Below are positions 37,009 to 49,884 of a DNA stretch of 64,000 nucleotides, piece by piece. The notes under the pieces are model-generated. The model was not told the origin of the DNA, did not search any database, and was given only the letters and a program-made list of their open reading frames with translations. Each line of letters begins with the position of its first letter. Within the stretch, counting starts at the first letter, position 1. This DNA is from Linepithema humile (taxonomy: Eukaryota > Arthropoda > Insecta > Hymenoptera > Formicidae). Made by a program: the position numbers and the translations under genes. Location of the stretch: positions 19,808,911-19,872,910 of the forward strand of contig NC_090132.1 of assembly GCF_040581485.1 (NCBI RefSeq). Direction: 5' to 3'.

Positions 37009-38561
37009 TTTACGGGGAGCGTTTTGCTTTCAACGTTTATTAAGTTACTACGAAAGCGTGGCAAGACGTAGAGCGAATGCGTCGGCATATACACAGAGAA
37101 TGGTTGCCGGATAATCCTGTCAACGACGGCGGGGGCTACGTGTGTCCGTTCGCATTACATTTTTACGCATATATCGAGCGCGCACCGTCTGCCTTTTGTC
37201 CGCACTTCCTTCTCTCATACCTTCCCTTTCCGTCTTTTATCGTTGCGATATAATTAACCATGTCGTTTTCATAAGACCAAAATTTTCCGATAAAATAACG
37301 CGAAAAATACTTGAGAGAGATCTTATTACGGACAAAAGATATTCTTAAACTCCGCGTCAGCTGGCTTGTGTAATATCTGAATAATTCAAACGTTGAATTG
37401 TTTCGTTTCGCGAGTCTATTTTTACATCATAAGAGCCATCATGGCATCTGCCTTCTTTACATCCGTCGCACACAAAAACTCGCGAGATTTTCTCAAAGGG
37501 CAGACAATAAGACGGAGGAGGGGCGGTTTCGAGCACCCACCAGGCTCTCGATGGATCAGAGAACTTCTTTGTACTGCCGAGTGGATTCCTTCGTCGCATT
37601 CGACAGGTGCACGCACGCTCGAGGCTAAAAGTAGACGGTACTTGGCGCGGAATTCCACTTCGGGTTTCATCCCCGCGGCGTCTAGAGACGCCCCGAAAAA
37701 ATTCGTCTTCCTTTCGTTCGCGCGCTTTCTCCTTTTTGCGGCAATTAATTGCGCTATATATTTCTAGATACCGACGTATAACGTAGCAGTCGCGCCGCGA
37801 GCTCGCAAGCGATTCGCCGGCAAGATGGACGCGAGCCATCGGCGACGACAACGACTCGAAATTCGCAATTAGAGAGACGAAGCACCGACGGTAAAATCGC
37901 GTCCGGCTGGCCCGGTCCGTGGGAAAACGGACACGGACAGTCGGCCGCCTAATGGAGACAATTTATTATTTTCAACTTCCCAGCGAGCCGTACAAAACGA
38001 GCGAGTCGTCTCTCGCATTTTCTCTTGGCGCGAGAGGGAAGCTGTTATGGTGATGAATCGCGGACGGAGGAGCAGTCTCGGGGGCGTTAGAGCACGGGGG
38101 TGTGCAACGGAATGAAATCGGCCGGAAATGAGAGGGTGACGATGGGCGAAACTAGGCGAAGCTCGACTCACACGGCGGTTAACACGAAGGGGGTGGGATC
38201 CGAAACGATTATTTTACCGCATAATCGCACGCCAGATGAGCTCGCTAGTCGGCAAATCGCGCTTTCGTCAGCACAACTGATAACTTCGACATGTAACGAC
38301 GCGGCATGACGACGCTTTTACGTCTTCGTTCGCGCTTTTATGCGTCCGAAATCGCTCCGAGTTCACCGGTGTCTTTTATATGTAAATGTCCTGTGAAATA
38401 TCTTCCGCTGACATTGCTCGCGTTTATCATTGTCATTCTGTTAAATGATAAATTTGCAAGGGCTAGCGAAGTGCAGTATAACGTGTGAAAAGCATTCGGA
38501 TATAAAAAATAGAATCGCGTAAGTTGAAAGAAATTAATTTGGAAATTGGAGAGTATTTTTA

Positions 38562-38584
38562 ATATATATATATATATATATATA
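38562..38584. repeat. (AT)n microsatellite
   Basis: About 11 AT units. Confidence 0.85.
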
Positions 38585-39015
38585 GAAATATTTCTAATAA
38601 GGATTCTTTCTTTTAACTTCACGCATCGCTTTTCCTTCGATAAATTGTCCTCAGTTATGGCGTGCAGCAGAATACTCATTTTGGGATGCTCGTATCATTA
38701 TCTCGACCGTGCAAACAATGCAACCGCAGCCATGCAGCTATGAACGCTACGGACAAACTGCAGAGACGTCCAGCCTTTAATGCATCGCCAAGCGATGTTG
38801 TTTGTCAATGGCAATGGAACAAGGGAACTACACGTGTGCGGGCGAGCGCGCGAACACACGGGCACACATGCGTACACACGTGCCGGAGAGTTGTCGAGGA
38901 TTGCGAGTCGCAATTTGCTACAGCCGGAATTCGTAAAGCCGGGTCTTGAATACAGCCGCGGGGGTGTGTCGAGCTAATTGGCTGCGGGGGCGAAATTGGG
39001 CCACCGGTTTACTGC

Positions 39016-39042
39016 CGCCATGCCGCCAGTGGCGGTATGGCG
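39016..39042. repeat. 13-bp-arm GC-rich hairpin
   Basis: CGCCATGCCGCCA, G, TGGCGGTATGGCG pair at 12 of 13 positions, in a CpG-rich patch. Confidence 0.5.
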
Positions 39043-42000
39043 TTTTGTATCGTGTGTCGCGCGTGTGAAGTTTCCGACATCGGTGATTTGAAAAATCGGC
39101 TTATAATGCGCGAGAATGAGGAGCGTCAAAACGAATTCTAATTTCATGTTAAAAACAATTTGCTTCATTCGCGATCAATATATGTATTCGGATATAATCC
39201 AGCGTTTATTATTAGTTTTTTATTTTTACGTTATAATATTTTGACTGTCGTGTCTTAAATTGACGATTCGATTTTCGATAAATGGGTTAAAATTGACAGA
39301 TTTCGAGGCAACAAATCTGTTTACACATTTCGAGACTTTATTCGCGCCAGATCATTTTAATTTTGAATTTTGGAGAATATTATTGTTCGTTTACTGTATA
39401 CACACACGTTTGTTACATTTACGATATTAATTGTTCCATTCGCATTATTATACGATTCACCGCCGCAGCGTCATGTTATTATACCATTCGTGATCACGGC
39501 TATTATGCGAATTGCGAGCGTGGTGCGGCCCGATATTTTGAACCGAATAATTTCTTCATCGTACCTACGGGTTTCGCCTGTCATCGACATGCAACGCGCT
39601 GGTCGGCGGATATCGAATCGCGAAACTTCATTCGATCTTGCCGATGGCGTTGAAGCCGGTCGGTGGCGCGGGGTATCATGTCGGACGATTTCAATTTCAC
39701 TCTCGTTATCAATCTGCCGCACGAAACGAGAGTAGGCGCGCGCAAGCACGGTCGTGCATCACGCGGAATTAAAAGTTTATCGCCCGTTTCTGGAATACTA
39801 ATAACTCGGCGCGCTGACTCGCGCCACGCGAGAAGTTGTAATTCCGTTCGCAGGATGAATTAAAGGAATATGCGTGAACTCATGTTTTTTTTTGGGCAGG
39901 GGCGGAAGAGGGAAAATCTGAAATCAACTTTTCCATAATGAAAATGTCGAGATAGTTTTTGAGCTTTTCAGGGATTAAAAATGGCAAAATGATGACAGCG
40001 TGTAGAATGGTGGCAAATTAATAAAAAAGAATTTTATGTTTTACAACTGTAAATAGAATTTCTGAGAAATTTAATTTAAATTATTGTATAGTTTCAAAAA
40101 AATTACATTCAATCAAGCTTTTGATATAGAAAAATTTATCGCAAATGAATCAAAGGGTCTGTGGATGAAAGGGCTGTGGCGATATCGCGGAATCCTCTGT
40201 ATATATCATATGTTATTTTATTCGCTATTCTATTCCGGTGTATATTCGGCTTCCAATACACGTTCACAATTATACGTGATATATATCGTTAGACGTGCTT
40301 AAAATATCAGAAAAAATTCCTTCGTATTCGCTGTCCGAGATATCGTTCACTCTAGATAATCTTAATGGCTACGAAATTATCTTGATAAATATCAACGTTG
40401 GAAATACCATTAGCGATATCTAAACACAAACAAGATGTTATCGCGTACATTAACTTATACGAAAAATACGTTGTTTTACGAAAATCGTAAATTTTTTATC
40501 ATCCACTCCAAAACAATGATTTCTCTTACGCCTCTGCTACCTGTCATAGAGAGTACAATATTAACCTTAATATTAACGGCCTTCGGAATTAAGTGTACAT
40601 GGACGTTTTTCACGATCGCGGACGTCGCTGTTGAATGTCTAGCTCAGCCATGCCCGGCGCACTTCGGCAGAAAGAAACGGTCTGGAGGTTTTATTTCGAT
40701 TTCGCGCTACACTTATCGATTAACCACTATCTCGAGAGCGGCTGCGGGCTACTCGAGTCAATCTGCCGACGAACGAACGGCGGAAACGGCGGTAGGGTGA
40801 GCAAGCAAAGGGGGAGAAAAAGACGTGGCACGCAAAGGGCCAAGAGGGTCGAGAGGTAGACGAAGACTTTGGTACTTATCCCTTATCCCGCGGCTAAAAC
40901 TGAACGCAAGGCGAAATTTCTGCTATGGGGATGAGAGCTGCGACACTTCGCGAACCGAAGAGTGCGATCGCAAGAACTAGAAAGAGAGAGAGAGAACGTG
41001 AGAAGGGGAAGGGGAGGGGGGAAGACGGTGAGAGAAAAGAGGGTAATTGGTCTGGCAAGAGAGCGTCTCTCATCGTCGCTTTTTCAGACAATTCCAGGCG
41101 GACGTTTTAGCCACCGTCGTCGCCGGGATCTCTCCTCTCGCCTCTCTAATTCTTATTTCTTTCGTCGTAGCGCTTCCGGTCTTGGGATCTCGGTGGAATC
41201 TCACTATACGAGCTTAAAAAAATTCTCTTTTGCTTTCACCGCCAGACGACTATGTAATCCCTCTTTGAATGATGCTCGAAATAGGAGCGCCACTGTTGAG
41301 ACAAATACGATTATGAAAGCGGAAATCACACCGAGATGCAAGTGCGCGTCAACCTTATTAGTTCCCCATAATTTTGCAGTTTGTACGAGATTTCCGCTAT
41401 ATATTTCTTACAGTCAATACTCTGATTTAATGAGCGCCGGAAAGAGGTCGAGAAGGAAAAAACAGTCTTAATTTTAAATTTATGGAGAAGAAAATTCTAC
41501 TATACTGGACTTAGATATACGATAATATGGTTTTTTTTCGCAATATTTATGCAGATTTTTTTTCATAAAAAATTATGGCTAATTTTAATAATGCTTTTAA
41601 TTTTTCTTTTTATGGATGTTACATGCAATTCTTTCATCGATATTATTTATAGCGTTATTAAAATATTTTACATATAACTTTATTAAAATACTTATTGTCG
41701 CATATTTCTTCAGTTAAGATTTTAGAATTTTTTGATCTTAATTTTTCTGTGTCTATGATCTTGTATGCAGTTAATATTATACACAATAAGATCTAAGAAA
41801 TCGCGATATTCTAAACGACGCATTATTGATCCTGACGCACGTTGCACGCGCTACAAACCCAACGTTGAGTCTATATTTCTACCATACTATGTGTTATTGT
41901 TTGCAATGAACTTTTCTTTAGCTTGATTATTGATTTATCTAAAAATAAATTCTACACGTTCTTTGTTTTATGATTTCTCGATATTGCATTTAGATGCTAT

Positions 42001-45000
42001 TCACTTTTTAAATTGTTTTCCGTTTTATGATGCGACGTAATAAATAATCGAAACTGGCGGAAATAAAATTTAATTTCTGGAAATCTTATATTGTCAGAAA
42101 ACTTTGCGAGATTTTGTGCATCTAGATTGGCGATTTTATCGTAATTAAGTTACTTAAATTAATTGATATTGAAATTTTTGTAACAGTCTTTTAAAATCGA
42201 CGCGAGTAGAATTACAGCGAAATATCCCGTTCTATAGCTTCCTTCTTTTGACCCAAATTTCATCTTGGAGCGACGCATAGAAAATGCGGAAGTAGGTTAC
42301 CGGGACAAGAGAGCTTTTCATTGAATACTTTCGAGTACGCTTCGAGCATTTGAGAAAACGAGCATTGTTTAATGAGCAACGGAAATGGGGCTACCCGAGC
42401 TGTTCGTTCTGAAACTCAACGGATTGAAAATCGCGAGATTAACGTATTTCTACAACAATTACGACGTAAAAGGAAACAAAAGAAATTACTGAGGATAATT
42501 TTTTAATTTTAATTACATATTTTATGAACAATTTAATCAAATATACATAATATGATAATATGATATAACATGATATAGCATACGTTATGACGGAATTTGT
42601 ACAGAATTGATATATCATCGCGCGTTTCCATCAATTAAACAGATGTTGGAATAATGCTCGATCATTATTTGATATCTCATAATGTGATTTTTCATAATCG
42701 AGCTCCGTTTGCATATTTTCAAACGAAACTGTGTATTTCGCGGCTAATGAACGCTGAATCGTGCAAGTATCTGGAATTAAACGAATTGTACGATAAATAT
42801 GGATACGGCAAAATGATAATGTAATGTAATAAAAACGTAACTAGCTATGAGAACTCATTTCCGCAAATTTATGCAACCGTTATCGATTAATGGTCTCGTA
42901 GAACGATAAAATATGTTGACTTGACGAAGTCAATGGTCGACGTAATTCTGGTTGCGATATTTTGTTGTGACGAAGCTGCGTTATCGGCATATCTCGTTCG
43001 ATTTGATCATGTGTAGTTCTTATCGCGATTCGATTTGAATGGTATTCTAATCCGTTTATAAGTTATCTTAAATTAATATAATTTGAAGTTTAATTGAAAC
43101 ATATAATTTACAATTTAATTACAAAATCTTGATTTGAATCGATTAGTTTGCAGCTTTAAATTTTTAATATTTGAAAAAATTGAAAGTACAAGTTTTAAGT
43201 TTAAAGTACACTCGATTTTATATAAGCATATATTTATTTTTAAAAAACCTATAAAAAGATAGAAATTTCACTTTTATTGCATATTCTGTGCAATGATAGA
43301 TGCAATATTTTTAAATTAATTTTGAACGAAGAAATGCAGATTTTTTTATTTGTTTCATGAATAATGTATACACCAAGCGCACATTTAATAGCATTGTGGC
43401 GGTTGTGTTTTAAATTATTTGATTATTGAAGTATTAAGCGCCGAATTCAATTTATTCGTTTCACTGCACACAGTTTCCAGAATTTCTCCGATAATGTCAC
43501 AAGTGTTTCAGTAGCAACGTTTTTGACAATAATTACTTCGATGTCCGATTCCGTTCATTATTTATTCATAATTATTCATCGGGCTCAATTAAGGATTCAA
43601 TCAATTATCCAGATCCGAAATAATAGAATTCTAGTCATAACGAGATCGACAATTTCGATGTTAATTATCGACGACGCTTCGCATGCATCAGAATGCGATT
43701 CGGGCCCGACGTTTCACACCGGTGTGTACGTTTAAATTGAGACGTTACCGCCGGTACCGCCGATTATCGCGACAATTTCGGCGGCCGTGACTTTCTGCGA
43801 CGTATCCCAGTGCGGCGTCCCTGCACCTTCGCCACGCCGAGTCCCGCTTTAGTCAGGGGCAGTTTTAACGAGAGTTGTTCAGGGGTTGTTTCGGCAATTA
43901 CGAGGAAATTACGCAGAACAGACCACCGTATCGTCGTCGTGGCGTTATAAAAGCCGGAGGAGGACTTGTCTTGGTTATGAGCGACGAGTTAACATTTAAT
44001 TTATTCCCCGATGGTAGAGTCGCGCTTTTCAATATTTTCTAGGTTTTAGCTACTTCGCATTACATTCAATTTGGTGTGCATTATTATATTTTTTGTGAAT
44101 TGCATTTTAACAATGATGATCATATTTATCGATTAATGTTACGTATAAAATATATGGAATATATGTTTTTCTTTTTAAATATTTTCTTGTCTAATCGTGA
44201 ATCTAATCAAATTGTGAATTTCTAAAAAATGATTAGTTTTAAATCTGGAAAGACCATTTTTCATTCTTGAAACGAGGAGCGGAAGGTTGCTGTAAAAAAC
44301 ATGGGAATCGACATGTTGTCGAACACATGTTGAGCGTCGACTATATCGCGATCAGGTTGATTATTTATTTACGATATACCGTCGCTTATTCCATCGCTCG
44401 TTGTCAATTATCCGGTGCAGAGCCAATGGACAAACAAGTGAAAAGTGGCAATCACGTAGAGCTTTCCATTATGTCTTCAAAGGGCGTTGCGCCGATGTTG
44501 TGTAATATTAATCTGTAATTAGCACGCCGCGATATTTAAATACGCTCAACGTGGATAGCCGTTAAACATTCAAGCGTCGGCATTGCAGCAAAGTCGGTCG
44601 CTATTTTAAATTCCGTTAACGCTACGCTTAAACGCACGGGATATGGGTCGCAAATGTAATACCACGAGCAACGTGTCATACCCGCGTACACTACATCGTT
44701 TGTAAATGGCGTTTGTTGAATTACAAATACTGCGATTTATTACGATCTGTATAATCGATCTCGATAATCGAAATCTTTTCGATTCGACTCAAATTAACGT
44801 GGCATTCTGCATATCTGAAAAAAAAAGAGAGAAAAATGGAGAGGTTGAAAAAAAATACTTTTCTCTCTGTTGCTATGAAAAATCTGCAATATAAAAGACC
44901 TATGCATTTAATCTGTTTATAATGTAGTTTACAATTAATCTTTGTTAGTTATTCATTAATTTTATAATCTCGCATCTTATTAAACTTTTTATCATAAAAA

Positions 45001-48000
45001 AAAAAATAAAAAATAAAAAAACTACATTTACATTGCAATTTTGACGTACTGAGAAAACTAATATTCCTCTTTAAATGACTTTTTTCTTAAAACGGTCAAA
45101 TTCTTTCGAAAATTTACTTTTTACAATCCTTCTGTAACATGCTCGTCCAACATGATGCAAAAAAATCATGATGGAGGAGACTGCGGAATAAAATGCCAAC
45201 CATCAATCATTTTTCCTGTTATTCGATAAATTCACTCAGACATATCAGAATGCGAAAAGAGACTGAGCGAGAAAGAGAGGGAGAGAGCAAGGATGAGAGT
45301 CTCGAGAGCCTGTTGTTTTTTCTTTATCTTTTATCCTGACGATAAATCTCGACGGATACCTTGACATGCTGGCAGATTTAGCGGAAAAAATTCGTGACGC
45401 TTAACAAGGGATCGCTTTGCACGTCTCGCTCTTTTATACGAACCAGTCGCGCCGCTTGTGTCGCCGAGAAACGACGACATCGGTGGATGCACTTGAGGAA
45501 ATATACGAACGAGCCGGCCACGCCTCTCGTTACGCATCCACCTGACGATATACCCTCGAGAATAAACGGCTCTTACTCGATAGAATTCAGATGCAAGATA
45601 AAATGGATAGACGTCGCATTGAGAGCGGCGTACTGTTTTTTCTATCCATTTTTCTGTTGTATTTATTCGCGTGCGCGCTGCTAGCTAATGCAACATGACG
45701 CGATCAATGCAACACAAGTAGAAAACAAGTTTATGTTATGCATTTGTAAATATGAGTGTAGTGTCTAATCAATATTTCTCGACATTATTACATTTTTAAT
45801 TGCTAAAGACCTGTACAATTCTCAATTATTATTTAGCGCTATATAGCCGTAGGAGATTTTTAATTCGCAGGAGCGCTAAGAGTGCGAGAAGTCTTGATGT
45901 TCATTTCTCATAGCCAACAATGCGTCGGGTCGAGTGAAGCGCGTGCAAAACGTGGCAGAAGTGGAAGGTTTCGCAGTTCAGCGGGAGTTCAAAGAGCGAG
46001 AACGTACTTCTGTTAGCTCCTCTCTCGCTTCTCTCGCCCTTTTCGCCGTTTCTTTGTGCGCATTTGGGAGAACGTCGTTTGCAACACACGTAACGATGTA
46101 ATATACCCTTTCACACATATATTTTGTTACGCTCCGTTGATTTGCCGTCGAGGATCATCTTGAGTGCGCCTTTTGCAAATTGCGAGAAACCATTTCTCGG
46201 CAGGTAACTGTTTCTGTTGAGTTTGCAAATCGCGGAAATTTCAATCTTAAACAGTACAATTTATTGAGAAATCTTGAAAACCTTTAGTAATTTTGTTTCT
46301 TTTGTTTCTCAGAAAATAAAAAAATAATTAAAACCACACGACGTTATTATCGGTGAAAAAAAAAATCGTTTCTAAATGCAGTTCAATTATGTTCTTACAA
46401 GATTATTTTTTAAATATTTTTATCCTACATTTTTGCTTCGAAGATAGTAGTACATAAATGTCGTTAATGTCATTAGTTGCATAATTTTATTAAAAGCAAT
46501 AATTTTACGATATGTTACACGCAGCCACGAGCGCGCGAAAGAGGTTATTTGTGAGAATAGTCATTGGTGTTGCGAATAATTCAGAATGCGATCCTACGAA
46601 AATGTGCGCTGTGCCAAAATGTTATGTTCATTTGATATAATATATAACAAGATAAGATACTTCCCATTTTGTAATATTCTCGAGGAAATGTGTATTTTAT
46701 GATAGAATGTCTATTTCTATCAATGTGACCTCATTCGTATATGTATGTATATTTAAAAGTGCAGACTATTTCCGAAGTCATGTATTTTTCAATTTATTTC
46801 TTTTCAGAGCCTTATGATATTTTCAACATTAATTATTGCAAATATTAAATTTTTACATATTTCTGTAACAACATTTATAATATTTATGTAATAATATTTA
46901 ACATATATTATTAACTAAAGATCACAAGATTTTATTGCATGTTTAGTCGCAAACAATTTATTAAAACTTTCCAATATGTAATTGCTTATCTAATAATTTA
47001 TATGCTTTGATATCGTGGAAATTGGATTTTATAATTCTTAATTCTAGTGATTTCATATGATTCGGAGAAACTGTATGATATCTAGGGCACTACATAATTT
47101 ATTAAATAGCCATTATTACGACTGTTATGCTCTGTGCATGTCGATCGACAGTTCATTTGCTATGCACTCAATTACTTATGCACGACGATACTCCGAACGC
47201 AATTGAATATACATCTGTTACATCGAAGTGTACGATGACGCTTTTTCGCAGTGGAAAAATTTTTCTGAAATTTTAACTATTTTTCTGGACAACGGCGATA
47301 TATTGCAGACGATGCGTTCGCACACTTGTTCGCTCGTTCTGTACACTTGCAGTCACAGCAGAATCGGTAGCAGCAGCGACAGCAGTTGCATCGTAAAAAG
47401 TTCGGCGAATAGCGGATTAACGACACGGGAAACGATCGACCAGCTCCGATGGCTGGAACTTTACGACGTATCGTCGAGATTGGCGTATTTCTATCCTGCG
47501 CGCACGTCCGGCTATTTACAGGGTTGATTTTGCGCGGCGCGCGGTTGATCGTTGACATTGGACATATTTCAATCTGCGTCCTAGTTACAGCGTGACGCGT
47601 TTTTTTTTCAAGTTTTGCACGTATCAGAAATCTAGGGCGGCAGGCGCACCGTGACCGTTCTATTCAATTTCACTTTCGTCCACCTTTATCCGACTGCAGC
47701 TGTCGCTTTGGAAAATTGCGAGCTCTCGGAATACAGTGTTCCTTGATTGAAGTCTATTTTAAAAGATCGTACGATTAAATCGCTCGCTATTCAAATGGAA
47801 TAGCATTAGAGGATTAAAAAATGCCCTTTGCAGACGTATTTTATACAAATGTTTCTATCTGCTAGAAACTTTGATATTTTTTTAATGAATCGCTGACTTT
47901 CGTACAAGAATTTCTCGCAAAAGATAAATTTAGGTCAAAACATATGAAACTTTGGTAATCTTCTAGAATAACTTTGCACGTTTGTTTATATATTTTGCGT

Positions 48001-48442
48001 ATTTTAGCAAAAGTTTGGAGAAATTTAAAAAATTACTCTTGTTTGATATGTATATAGGTATATATAATTCTAGAAATATAGATTGTCATATTTCTTCACC
48101 ATGTAAGAAGGAAAATATGTCTTTGACATAGTTTCTTTTTTCTATGTAAACTTAGTGTGCCGATGTTGACTTTGAATTAAGTAGAATCAAGACTTTCCAC
48201 GTTTCTCACGTTCTATTTTGCTCACTTTGGAATTTTTCGGTTCTTTCGAGAGCCGATTTTAGTTTCGACTCACAAAAGTTAGAAGATCCGATTAAGGATA
48301 GCGGTAGCTACATGGAGGTACTTGAACGGCATCGAAAGTAGTTACGGTTCCGCTCGAGTCAGACCTGTCCTATTGTACCATCACAAAGAGATCTATGTCG
48401 ATGGATTAAATGATTAAGCTCAGCTTAAATGTCCAGACTTAC

Positions 48443-48622
48443 TCAGCTGGTGGGATCTTTCGGCAGTTTTCTTTTCTTCAAAAGAGTCTCTAAGATCTGA
48501 TCGCGAGAGCACTGTGGCGCGATATCGTCCATTAAAGAACATGTGGTAGCGATACAGTTTTTACGCGGAATATAATATTTTGCACAGTTGAGTGTTCCAA
48601 ATGTATTACTTAAAAAAGAAAC
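48443..48622 (-). CDS. weak candidate: 59-codon Cys-containing open frame
   Basis: On the minus strand a frame opens after a TAA at about 48623-48625 and ends with TGA at 48445-48443. It has no early ATG; the first is codon 31. It contains four cysteines (codons 13, 23, 28, 38) and a basic, helix-like C-terminus (ILETLLKKRKLPKDPTS). A T-run ending in AAG near its start could act as a weak acceptor, and GTAAGT follows the stop immediately on the same strand, which could be coincidence or could change the reading if used as a donor. A 59-codon frame is well within chance for 64 kb. No family is recognised. Confidence 0.12.
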   Translation of the reverse strand, partial: VSFLSNTFGTLNCAKYYIPRKNCIATTCSLMDDIAPQCSRDQILETLLKKRKLPKDPTS

Positions 48623-49837
48623 TTACTTATTGTATAGATTGTATCGACGATTTGTGACGCGTTGAACTATAATATAACTTTAACAATTTTTACAATTAGA
48701 AATAGAAATCACGGAAAAAAAAATTGAATTTCAGTCGTGATTACGTCATTCGCGAAGACACGACGAAACGACGATACATCACAGACTTTGGCAAAGCGAC
48801 ACGTGTTCGAGGAGAGAAACTAACGGTCGGTACGACGAAAGCTTTCAACAATCCCACCTTGACCGTTCCGGCGGAATTACTTCGAGTTTCCGGTGCACGG
48901 AAAGGTTGATTCTCGCGACAAGCGATGTATGTGGTTCGCCGAGAAGTACGTGAAACGAATGCGATAGCGCCGCAGTTTCTGCTTTGTTACCGCCCACCCC
49001 GTCGGTTCCCTTCGAAGTTATAAAGTTCACGTAGCGCCCCGAAAGCGAGCGGCGGCACACAGAAGATATTGGAAGTGAGGTACGCTGTTTGACTCGACTC
49101 GTTGCTTCGGAGCGCTACTCCTTTGTGTGTCGCATAGGTGATTCCTCTTTCCGGGGTCAATGCAATGCCGAGTCTGAACTCTTTGTGCGCGATGTACAAA
49201 CGCGTCCACGGTGGTCAGCATGAATTTAAGTTCTTCAGTTAACCGGCGATGTTAAATATGCATTTTACAGGTATTGTTGGTCGAACGGATTTGCATTTCA
49301 TCATCGATTAGATGCGATATTCAGATATTTGTCAGAATCAATTAATTAATTGTGATATTTTGTGAAAGTGGTAACGAGATATCTGATGGATTGCGATTGA
49401 TTCGGATGAATTCTGAACCGCGACGCGAACGTGTACTGCAATTATTGCGCGTGACATCTGCATAGGATTGTATGATACATGACGCCATGGACGCTGTTGG
49501 ACGCAGTAGGGTATCTGAAGACCGATGGGATTTCGTGATTCTCGGCTATCGCGTGACAAACTAGTCTCGTAATCGCGACCCTGCAAAGACAAAGACATAT
49601 ACTTCCGAGAAAGAACGACTACTTAGCTTGCTCGCTCTAGGTGGTCCGGGCGTTTGGAATTAATGGACAGTTATATTTTACTGTCGTTTTCTAGCATTAT
49701 CAACGTATTCTTCAACGGCGATTTCAAATTACTTACATTTATATCCATTTACGCGATAAACGACTACTTAATAATCTTTTTAATAAACACATCGGACCTT
49801 CAAAATTAATTTTTAGGATTTTCAAGTATTACCTAAA

Positions 49838-49846
49838 TTTCTCTCT

Positions 49847-49884
<38 letters not shown>
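49838..49884. repeat. (TC)n microsatellite
   Basis: 47 nt of only T and C, with a long perfect TC core. Confidence 0.9.

Larger units (their letters stand above)
29922..42500. other. probable long intron, first half
   Basis: If the micro-exon call is right, this follows its donor. GC-rich patches lie at 30.35-31.35, 31.7-32.2, 32.66-33.06, 33.5-34.3, 34.7-35.3, 35.7-36.0, 36.7-37.15, 37.35-38.5, 38.65-39.1, 39.45-39.85 and 40.55-41.45 kb. Frames up to 169 codons occur in the GC-rich parts and are R/S-rich with no recognisable domain. Confidence 0.4.

Noticed and set aside
37357..37851. 164-codon frame (-) in a GC-rich patch
   Set aside because: Competing long frames occur on the opposite strand in the same interval and no family is recognisable.
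40962..41471. 169-codon frame (+), one of the longest in the window
   Set aside because: Starts in a purine-rich simple tract (repeated RE residues) and then reads R/S-rich sequence. Overlapping frames exist on both strands, so this is a composition effect.
46808..46870. Acceptor-like TTCTTTTCAG with downstream sequence
   Set aside because: The downstream sequence is AT-rich with early stops and no donor; probably a cryptic site.
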